Source of the DNA: Patella vulgata
Taxonomy: Eukaryota; Mollusca; Gastropoda; Patellidae
DNA length: 64,000 bases
Direction: 5' to 3'
Assembly (NCBI RefSeq): GCF_932274485.2
Contig: NC_065887.2
Location: forward strand, 11,814,001-11,878,000
Under the pieces are notes generated by a model. It ran no database searches. It was not told the origin of the DNA and saw only the letters and a program-made list of their open reading frames with translations. The translations under genes and the position numbers were made by a program. The stretch's first letter is position 1, and the number at the start of each line of letters is the position of its first letter. Positions 55,487 through 64,000 of the stretch are shown here, in pieces.

Positions 55487-56385
55487 TGCAAATTGATGAC
55501 TGTTTTTGGGGGGTTTTTTTTCCCCCCTCTTATCTCCTATCTGACAATGTGTCAAATTTCTTAATCTCTAATTAAATGTGTGTGGATGTTTAATATTGAA
55601 GGATCTTGTGTCTTTATTGCAAGGAAGATGACTAAGCTGGTGAATAGTTTTTTAGTAGGATTGTATCTATGTGACACACTCTATAGTTATGACACTTGAC
55701 ACTGGTGTATAGTGGCAGATTTGTGATAGTTGACATCTGTAGGTTGAGCATGTGTGTGGCTCCCAGCATTATTCATTATCAGTTTATTCATTTAAAATAT
55801 TTTATATAAACCTCTTTATTATGATGATACAATGATCTACTTTAAATAGTCCTTATACATGTAGACCTATTATGTAACAGGTAAATCTGCCTGTTGTATG
55901 GTTTGTTTTTTGGAATTAAATATATAAATAATTAGTATCTTTTCTATACTTATTAGATACACCCCCCCCCCCCAAAAAAAAAAAAAAAAAAAAATACATG
56001 TGTTGAAGGTTACTCAATCTACATGTACCACATAATTTTGATCCAAAATCTTTGATCCTGAAAATTTTTATTCCCAAGGCCCTAGATTTATAACTCGGTC
56101 TTGCTGTGATTTTTCTCTAGACAGTATCCAGCACTCAAATTTTGTATTTTCAAGAATCTTACTCAATTAAGCTACAATGCTAGGAAATAGATTAAATGAA
56201 CGCCATGAAAAAAGTAAGAAAATTTTTCTCCTGACCTTACCCTATATTTGAGTCCAAGTAACCGTAAACATAGGTATATTTTTTTAAAAACACGATACAG
56301 TTGTTTTTCTAGGTGTTTAACATCCTCTTTCACCAAGGGGTGATATCGCAGACAATTCTTATTTCTAATATCTTAGCGCATACAC
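55487..56385. other. Unassigned, with a C/A homopolymer
   Basis: A run of C followed by about 20 A lies at 55961-55994. No element or exon was recognised. Confidence 0.45.
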
Positions 56386-56389
56386 AGGG

Positions 56390-56500
56390 GTGTTTCCTGA
56401 ACCCTGTATCTCCAAGCCTCATAAACTACATGTATTACTCGCACCAGGAATTGAAACTATGATGGCAAGCCATCCCATCCCCACCCAACCCCCTTCACGA
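56390..56500 (-). repeat. Head of the alternative V-SINE, degraded
   Basis: The minus strand carries GTTTCAATTCCTGGTGCGAG, then AGTTTATGAGGCTTGGAGAT and a CAGGAAACACCCCTG end. This matches the unusual head of the V-SINE at 38706-38896. It is a second, independent example of that head. Confidence 0.5.
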
Positions 56501-57250
56501 TACAGTAGAGCAATATGAATTTATATCTTATCTGTTGAATCCTAATGAAGCTACTGTTGTTGAAGTGTTAATGGTGACAGTAGTAATCATATATTAATTA
56601 TGTTTTAAATTAGGCACTAGATCAAGTGATTGTATTGTTTGAAAGTGTTAAATGTTGGCTAATAATGGTGTTAAGTAGCCAGAAGACGACTAGACACTTG
56701 TGGTGACAAAAAGATTATAAAATTTACTTGTTGTGTTGATGGTGTCATGTATTTAGATATAATCAGGCTTAGTTACATGTTCTATATATTACGGTCAAAC
56801 CATGGTTGTGAACAAATTTTGTGACTAATATAGATTTTTTACTCAAATTTGCAACCCATCCTATGCATTTAATTTTACCCTAGAATTAAAAAAAAAATCT
56901 TTTATATCCTTAAATCCCGGCACCATCAGAAATATGTACCATCTGAAATGACCGTTCCCGGGAACACCAGTTTTGTGAATAGCTCTGCAGGATGGTATAT
57001 TTCTTTGGGGTACCACAGGTTGGGGTGGTCTAAGAAACACTACTTTCAGTCAGGGTGGAAATATATAATGGTTACAATGTAAGTAAACTTTTAAGAGTAC
57101 AATGTACTTCTAGACTTCAGTCTCAAACAAAAGTTTCTCATTTAAAAAAAAAAAAAAAAAATGTAAATTTTTTATCAGGAATTGTCACATTTGGTCAAAT
57201 ATACTATATTTTCATGACATTTGAGTATTTACATTGGAAGCTCTACATCT
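56501..57250. other. Unassigned DNA
   Basis: An A run lies at about 57144-57161. No element or exon was recognised. Confidence 0.45.
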
Positions 57251-57254
57251 ATTC

Positions 57255-57515
57255 TATTTGGGTTGACTTTGAATATAAGTTTGTGTGAAGATTATTTAAC
57301 GTCTGCTTCTACTGAATTCGTCTGGAGGAAATATTTTATAGGTTGGTCTTGCACGTTTTATTGAACTGGGGTGTATTGGTTACTGTATTTGGGTTGAATT
57401 TAAATTTGTGTGTGTATGAAGTTTTATTTAACGTCCGCATCCACGGAATTCGGCCCGAGGGCCTATTTTATAAGTTGATCTTGCACCTGATTATTGAAGG
57501 GGGGTGTATTGTGTT
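57255..57515 (+). repeat. Tandem duplication, period about 132 bp
   Basis: TATTTAACGTCTGCTTCTAC (57293) and TATTTAACGTCCGCATCCAC (57425) begin matching segments with GGAATTCG-type, ATTTTATAAGTTG, GATCTTGCAC and GGGGTGTATTG blocks. Confidence 0.75.
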
Positions 57516-58120
57516 AGATTAAGAGTTTGATTGTTATATGACAAGTGACAGTGTTAAAAATACCCATGATTTATGAGCTGTTAATAGTGCTGTGAACTAT
57601 AGAGGCTCCTAGGAGGCCTATATCTGATTTTATCATGTTTAGATTGTTGATGTTGACACCTATTGACTAGGTGTAAGGTGGCTATATCTATTGATAATAC
57701 CCTAATCAACAGGTATTATGTATCATTTGACATTATCTACATGTATACTTTATATATTATATATCATCATTTATATCGGGCTTGATCTCTTATTTTTCTT
57801 CGCACTCTTAATTTTTTTGAAAGATAATACTGTCTTAGCATCAAAAAAGCATCAAAAAAAAATCAAAAAAAAAAATCAATGTCTGATAACATTTTAAAAA
57901 TCCCAAACTGAATTGTAAATTCGCTTCATTTGATATTAACTTTACTCTACCATGAAAAAAGATCGGTGTTTTTAATTGCTTAATCTGTTGGACCGTCCGC
58001 AGTTGCCCATTGACTGGAGTACCGGGCGGCCACGGGTATCTGTTCAGCCAATCAGTAGCAAACAAGTACACAGCCTGCTCCGTATTCTAGCTAGTTTTTC
58101 GGTAGCTCAGGTCCTAAAAG
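57516..58120. other. Unassigned, A-rich tracts
   Basis: (TCAAAAAA)n-like sequence lies at 57840-57880. No element or exon was recognised. Confidence 0.45.
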
Positions 58121-58134
58121 TTCATAATATTACA

Positions 58135-58410
58135 GGGGGGTTGGATGGCTGAATGGTTAGCGTGCGCGCGCTGTTTCATAAAGTCTGTCATTGAGTTGAC
58201 TGGCGTGGTTTCGAATCCCCGGTTGTACGTGGCAAGGAGTAGGGTCGCCTGTCCAACCTCGTGGGTTTTCTCCGGGTCCTCCGGTTTCCTCCCACTGCTA
58301 AACCCCCTACGCGCAAGCGAATTATTGAAATAAAATTAAACCATATGTTAGTCCCGAAATGACCTAGTTTGTGTCGAGTGGACGTTAAACCCCATTTCTC
58401 TTTCTCTCTC
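58135..58410 (+). repeat. V-SINE (RUDI-like), full-length reference copy
   Basis: TCATAATATTACA flanks it exactly at 58122-58134 and 58411-58423. It starts GGGGGTTGGATGGCTGAATG (A-box-like GGCTGAATGGTTAGC), has the B box GTGGTTTCGAATCCC, then AAGGAGTAGGGTCGCCTGTC and the V-domain CGTGGGTTTTCTCCGGGTCC with TCCGGTTTCCTCCCACTGC. The 3' module contains CGCGCAAGCGAATTATTG and CCCGAAATGACCTAGTTTG and ends GTGGACGTTAAACCCCATTT with a TC-rich tail. V-SINEs are transcribed by RNA polymerase III and copied by a LINE. The small frame inside is not a gene. Confidence 0.93.
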
Positions 58411-58423
58411 TCATAATATTACA

Positions 58424-60530
58424 AAAAAAATTTTTCGTCCATTCTTACCCTGGGAGGCTAGTATGTACAATGTAGGCCTACATGTAATGCCATTGAGGGC
58501 ATCAGTGACCAAAGGGTTAATGGTTGTACATGTACATGTACATTTGTATGTATATGAATTAATGAATATTTTATAGATGCTAATGGTATATCTATTATAC
58601 AGTATTTATATTAGTTTTGGAAAATAAATTGGATTTCCTGTTCTTCAGAACACTTGTAAAATTTTCCCTATTATTTCTTTGGGTAAAAAAATTTATTTAA
58701 AAACCAAAAGTATTTGATATGGCTGCTGAAAGGCTTTAAAATGCACATGTAGTTCGAAAGTTTTGGAATTTTAAACGAAACAATCTTTCACGTTATTCAA
58801 GCGGCTACATTATTTATTAATCTAGACCCTGGAGAAAAGAATCAAATTGGTGTGACTGAACGATCAGTTTTGATAAATGATTTGACTACATGTACATTGT
58901 AACTGAAAGTAAATATTACCTGATATACTGTAATGAATATTTTCAAACCCAGAAGATCAATATATTGATCAGTGCAAGGGGAGAATGATATGTTACTGAT
59001 AATTTCCTACAAATCATCAAAGGGGTGGTATACGGGTAATTGTGTAGAAGCAGCCAGGGGACCTCGACTCGTTATTGATTTTACTTAAAAACATGGAAAT
59101 GTGGAAACTGTCTGGTTACAAAAATCAATAGTTTTTATTTGGCTGATAGTAGGACATGTAACAGGGGGAAAAAGACTGTGATGCATCGAAAGTACATGTA
59201 CATAATAATAATAATAATAGAAAAACTGTGTAACAAAACTCTATAAAATTGGCTAAATATGTGCATTTCAAAAATTGACATTTTCCTTCTGATGGCTCTG
59301 TCTTGCTGTATAGTATGTAATCTTAAATTTTGTTTGACATTTATATCAGTTCAAAATTCTTGTGTTAAAACCTATTAATATTCTGCACAAATTTTTTTGA
59401 TGTGAATTGTATTGAGACATTGGTCTATACATGTAAATACATCATAATTTATAGAACTTAAGTAAAGCTGCTCTGGTACATGCATATATGTACATGTACG
59501 TAGAAAAATCCCTATAGAATATCAAAGAATACATTGTTGTGATCCAGCATGTTTAGGTTCTAAATATACATGTAACCCTGTGCCCGTTCTTGGATAATCA
59601 TTAAAAATCCAACCTTTGACCTTCAAAATTCCTTTAGTCAAAAAATTGTTGAATAAATAATGAATTTATAGACATAACATACCGGTACAGTTCAAACATT
59701 ATATGAGGAGGGGAAAAGAAGAGAAAATAATAAGGATTTGTTTAAAATGCAAACATTAAAAGTTGACAGAACGTTTCCCTGGTAGTAGAGCTGTCAAACT
59801 ATTACAAATGAAGCAAGAATAAAAATCGTGAAACTTTTGCCTGTCTTAATGACACGATTATTTACTGTTAAATCTGACTAGGTCAACTTTATGTTTAGGC
59901 TATCTGGGAACAAATCAAGTCCTGCGTCTCCTCATATTTTTATAGCTATTCTTGTCTGTCTGTTGACATAGGCTGTATAATTTGTCATTGGCCAAGAATT
60001 TCAAAAAGTTTGGAATTTGGTTGTATAATATTTGTAGTAACATGTTGTACCTTATATCATGGTGTTTGGTCGCGATAAAATTCTGTTTGAAGCTCCATCT
60101 GGTAACAGTTTACCTTCACTGGCTTATTATTATAATCACCCTTATGTGAAACATTAGGTTATGTGTCGTGACAAAAAATGGTTGAAGTGTTGTGGAATTA
60201 ATCAGTCGGCCATATTGTAAATACACATTGCTCTATACAATAAGATTCAGCTAACTAAGAAATTCAAGATGTCAGGCCTGGTGTGTGTTTGTAAGAAATG
60301 GCTATTATATGGTTACATTTGAAATGAAAGTTTTACAAAATACATGGCCTTGAGCTAGAGAGATTAAAGTGTTGTTTTGTTTACTATTGATAAGGAATCA
60401 ATACTATTTATTTTGTTTGCTCATGTAATTAGAAACGTTTATTGATTTGTGTTCCAAGACAGGATATGCTTCACTCTTTCTAGAACAGGTAGTCGGGATT
60501 GGTTTAACACCTTCAATTCTCTGTTTGTAC
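58424..60530. other. Unassigned 2.1 kb, T-rich on plus strand
   Basis: (TACATG)n at 58525-58541 and (ATA)n at 59201-59219. No SINE, MITE or exon-like frame was recognised. Confidence 0.5.
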
Positions 60531-60536
60531 ATGTTC

Positions 60537-60708
60537 GGTTTCCAGCCCTTGCTCAAGCGAGTTATTGAGAAAGGTCGTCTGTCCAACCTCATGGGTTTTC
60601 TTCAGGTTTCCAGCCCTGCGTGCAAGCGAATTATTGAAATTAAATTGAAGAGGACACTTATGTTAGTCCCTAAATGAACTTGTGTGTATTGAGTAGACGT
60701 TAAAGCGA
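60537..60708 (+). repeat. V-SINE 3' part, degraded
   Basis: GGTCGTCTGTCCAACCTCAT, GGGTTTTCTTCAGGTTTCCA, GCAAGCGAATTATTGAAATT and TATGTTAGTCCCTAAATGAA follow the V-SINE order, ending GAGTAGACGTTAAA. A GCTCAAGCGAGTTATTGAGA segment just upstream duplicates an internal block. Confidence 0.75.
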
Positions 60709-61330
60709 TAGTTTCATATTTTCTAAGAAAGTAAAAACATAATGATTTCTATATCTATTAATAGGTTGTCAAACACTGTTATACAATCCTAGATGTCATT
60801 CTAGCACTTAAAATAATAACTCTGGAAATACCAGCAAAAATAACCTCCATTCTATACAGGTTTCAATGGAATTGGCAAAGCTCAATGTTAATGTTTCAAA
60901 TAGAAAATGATATATTTGCCCATTTCTCAACTGACACTAGTGAATTATAGGATTAATAGGTTTTTTCTTGAACAAGCTAGGACTTTGTATACATGTATAT
61001 GACCTGTATCTTAAGGGATTTTTTTTTAAAAAAAACATCTTTAAAATTTATTTGCTGGTGTGTGTTCACATGAGAAAATTTATTGGGTTTATATTTCCAG
61101 CATATGAATCACTTGTTGGTAGTAACAAATCTATGTCATAGTTTAGATAAAAGTGAAAAGATTGTAGTAGATATTTATCACTGTCATACCTGGTAGATAT
61201 CAACATATATATACATACAGGTTATTTAGGTACATGTACACCGTTAGTTTAACACATATACACTCCCAGGTATATTATATACCTTGTCAATTGGGGTGTG
61301 TTGGTGGTGGGGGGGGGTGAAGTTGCTTGG
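60709..61330. other. Unassigned DNA
   Basis: No element or exon was recognised. A G run lies at about 61308-61317. Confidence 0.45.
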
Positions 61331-61665
61331 GGAGCCTTGGTGTCTCACGGAGTAAGCCATTGGGTCACTAACCAGGAGGACTGAGGAGGTGCAGTGTTTG
61401 ATCCTGCATTGACAGAGAAAGTTCATCGGGATTCTCCGGTGTAGTCCCCATTGTCAGTTGTGTAGGTCAGAGGGCTTGGCAACGCACAACGTATAGTCGT
61501 TCAGATGGGATGAAAAACTGAGGTCCCACATGCACATAAAAGATCCCTTGACAGTTGGAATTCAATATGAGTAGGCCTTTGCGCCGCTGCACAGGCAAGA
61601 TTTGCTGAAGTGACCCAGTTTGTATGCTTTTGAGTGGGCATAAAACTGTGGGTCAGTTAAATTCA
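61331..61665 (+). repeat. SINE-A, near full length, old
   Basis: The head GTCTCACGGAGTAAGCC and B-box-like GTGTTTGATCC are followed by AAGTTCATCGGGATTCTCCG, GTATAGTCGTTCAGATGGGA and CTTGACAGTTGGAATTCA. The 3' end is heavily decayed. It is the only substantial SINE-A with a head right of 42 kb. Confidence 0.8.
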
Positions 61666-62545
61666 TATACATGTATCGTGTAAAAATTCAGTATTGACAT
61701 TTTTTCGGGGGCAAATAAAATCATATCAAATCAGATTACATACGTGTATCAATACCTTTTTTATATTCCGTCTATCGAATGATCACTCACCACCCATTAG
61801 TGGAGGGGTTTTACGTCCGGTTCCACGTAGGGTGCTGTCGCGGACAAAAAAGGTATCCCATATATAGATGTCATTTACTACTCAACTGTCAGTCACCCTT
61901 TTCATTTTATCTTCAGTTCATTTCAAACATATGAAGAGAGTGATAATCCTCTGACAGCTAGGTTTTTAATAATGTTAAACAAATAAAGAAATCATGATGG
62001 GGATGTCGATCATTTCAATCATCAAGTCATGTTAATTAAATCACTAATCCTTAGTTCTTTGATTACATTACAAATTAATATTGTTTGATCACTCGCCGGA
62101 GACAAAAGACTGGGTCTCTTGGACACTTGTGAATGTTGTCAGGGTGTTCATTGAAATCTGTAAGCTGTTAATGCATTGACACCCCTAATTCTATTGTCAT
62201 TTGCCACTTTTTCCACTTCAAGTAAAAACGATTGACAGACTTAAAGATCAATTTCTGATGACATCAATTAGCAAGGTATGATATGGTATTGCTGGAAAAT
62301 CTGAAAGAATAATTAGTGTCAGGTGTAAAATAAGGTTGAGATTACCTGGTGGTCGGTCAACCATCAGTGTAGGGATAAGGTAATTATGTTATAAGCCACC
62401 ATACATGTATATATATGTAGGGATATCGGCAGGTATATCAGTATCACTTTGTCAGCCTAGTAGTAACTAGTGTTTTAGGAATTTAGAGTTTTTAGTTTGT
62501 TTCTTGTATATAGCGTCTTAATATTTATTTGGATTAATATATTCA
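61666..62545. other. Unassigned DNA
   Basis: A TTTTACGTCCGGTTCCACG segment at 61809 resembles the unit at 57255-57515. Nothing else was recognised. Confidence 0.4.
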
Positions 62546-62549
62546 ATCT

Positions 62550-62825
62550 ATTTATTAGCAGAAAGGTATGTAGTTGATTTTGATTAAATTTTTATCGGTT
62601 TAGTTGATTTTAAAGTTAATTTGAATGCAAAGTTACATGTACATTCCCTGCAATTCCCTGGCATCTGAAAAAAAATATCAACACTTGTATAAAAACAGGT
62701 ATAAAAAAAATATTCTATTAGCAAAAAGGTATGTAGTCGATTATGATTTAAATTATTTTTAGGGTTAGTTAGATTTTTAAGTTAATTTGACTGCCAAGTT
62801 ACATTTCCTGCTATTTATTGGCAAA
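62550..62825 (+). repeat. Tandem duplication, period 164 bp
   Basis: ATTAGCAGAAAGGTATGTAG (62554) and ATTAGCAAAAAGGTATGTAG (62718) begin matching units with TTAAGTTAATTTGA-type and AAGTTACAT blocks. The second unit is incomplete. Confidence 0.75.
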
Positions 62826-63248
62826 TTAAAAGAAAATTATGTCAACAGTTTAATATTTGAACAAATAGAAAAATATTCTTGGTATTTGGGTGTAAATGTA
62901 ATTCTGTTTATTTGTAACAATGTACAAATATTTACACTTATATTTTGTTATGACAGTTTGATTGCTAAATGGCTTGAAAATGTCAAAAATAATTTGCTTG
63001 AAAATATCAACAAAGTCTGGTTATTTTTTCATGCTTATACATGGTAAATGTAGTGTATTATTAAATTGATCCATGAATTCATGCGTATAACTACTTGTGA
63101 ATTTATTGTAAGTAGGTATGTTTTATTTACTCAAATTTTAAAATCTGGTAAAAATTAAAAATAAAAAAACTGTTTTCTACTACAAAATTCAGATTTTTAT
63201 CTTTCGGACAGTTATTAATTAAGACTTAATATTAAAGTTGACAGAAAT

Positions 63249-63604
63249 GTCCACCCATATGATGAATTTTGTATTGGCCTTGCTGTAGTTTGGCCTGAAG
63301 GCTTCAAGCTGACTTGACAGACAGTGGCAGGCCAAAAATAAAACCCACTGACACTAGTGTAATGATACATCGGTTGTGCCTGCCTTCATGTAGGTTTTAC
63401 TGGCTCTGACATCTGATGAATGGGGGCTGGCACGCTTCACTGATCCTGGCAAGTCTGGTTTCTCAGGTTTGAAGCTAGGTCAGCCTCTGCAGCTGGCTAA
63501 TAGTGTTTAACACTACCATTGTCTGCCAGCCACTCATCCCAGCTCTTACAGCAAGTGAAAATATCGGTTATAATTTGATTTTCCAGTACACATGGGTGGA
63601 CAGT
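63249..63604. mobile_element. Possible MITE with TGTCCACCCATRTG ends
   Basis: TGTCCACCCATATG at 63249 is mirrored by CACATGGGTGGACA near 63591-63604 (13 of 14 pairs). The interior is GC-richer than its surroundings (GGCTCTGACATCTGATG, CTGATCCTGGCAAGTCTGG). No target duplication was clear, so the call is tentative. Confidence 0.5.
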
Positions 63605-63940
63605 TTTATAGTTACATGTAGTAGTGGATTGTAATGTTTTTAGTGCTCTTATTAATATTGGCCAGACATTAGTGGAAGTGATATCATTAAGGATTTATAT
63701 ATTTACACTTTGTGTTTAGTAATTTTGTGAAATGTAAAGTGAGTCTATTCTCTTGAGTGCTGATTGGATTTATATTAAATGTGAGCAATTAGTCCATGGT
63801 ATGTTTTACTTTTACTAAAAGAATTGGATTCAGAAATTCTATAAGGTTTCCAAGGTGTAATGAAAATAGAAAAGTTTAAATAACTTGTGCCTATATACAT
63901 GTAATTGTAATGAATATTGATGAGTTATCTAGTTAACCTT

Positions 63941-63996
63941 GTCTTCATTAGCCCCGTCAGAGCAGAACAGTAGGACGTTAAACCCTACTTCATTTT
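63941..63996 (+). repeat. SINE-A 3' end fragment at the window edge
   Basis: GTCTTCATTAGCCCCGTCAG then GCAGAACAGTAGGACGTTAA and CCCTACTTCATTTTC is the last 56 bp of SINE-A. Confidence 0.85.
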
Positions 63997-64000
63997 CTAG

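Noticed and set aside
58135-58240. tRNA gene suggested by A and B boxes
   Set aside because: It cannot fold as a complete cloverleaf and is the head of a V-SINE with a 13-bp target duplication. The SINE-A heads were rejected for the same reason.
1-64000. LTR retrotransposon, retrovirus-like or Polinton remnant
   Set aside because: No paired long terminal repeats, primer-binding site, polypurine tract or characteristic protein motif was seen on either strand.

Overview
The window looks like molluscan nuclear DNA, most likely from a bivalve, though the species cannot be named. It is AT-rich and has no long open reading frames. It carries many alternating ACATGTA motifs, mostly right of 42 kb. 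It is packed with short interspersed elements and small DNA transposons, including a SINE with the V-domain known from the molluscan RUDI family. I found no complete protein-coding gene and no structural RNA gene. Most open frames above 60 codons lie inside SINE copies: peptides resembling MKWGLTSYCSAPNWANEDG recur because the same SINE is being translated, so they are not genes.

From 1 to 42 kb the window is a dense graveyard of retroposons and MITEs. The dominant element, called SINE-A here, is a tRNA-derived SINE of about 365 bp. It has Pol III A and B boxes, a conserved body and an ATTTC-type tail; about 25 full or truncated copies lie on both strands, and several have perfect 8-12 bp target-site duplications. 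The second element is a V-domain SINE of about 275 bp with a TC-rich tail. Both end in nearly the same 18-20 bases before their tails, which suggests a shared LINE partner. Also present are MITEs with TTAA-type ends, a 476-bp fold-back element with a telomere-like core, two inverted copies of a Helentron-like element, a CR1-type LINE 3' end (6.7-7.2 kb), minisatellites, and a three-copy dispersed repeat whose hairpin is kept by paired changes. A possible terminal exon lies at 12407-12617.

From 42 to 64 kb the character changes. SINEs become rare, ACATGTA motifs become common, and the + strand looks rich in T and G, as expected of a long intron of a + strand gene. A promoter-like stretch near 42.56-42.72 kb (NRF1-like palindrome, YY1-like motif, splice-donor-like sites) could be the start of that gene. 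This part holds four hAT-type elements, three with perfect 8-bp target duplications, one nested in another and one keeping a fossil transposase N-terminus. It also holds tandem-repeat elements: a 328-bp array (49.7-50.6 kb), a composite of 160-bp and about 173-bp units inside TACGCCCAC inverted repeats (50.67-52.34 kb), and a related ~140-bp array (54.17-54.6 kb).

No retrovirus-like, LTR or Polinton element was recognised. All family calls are from reading alone; no database search was possible.
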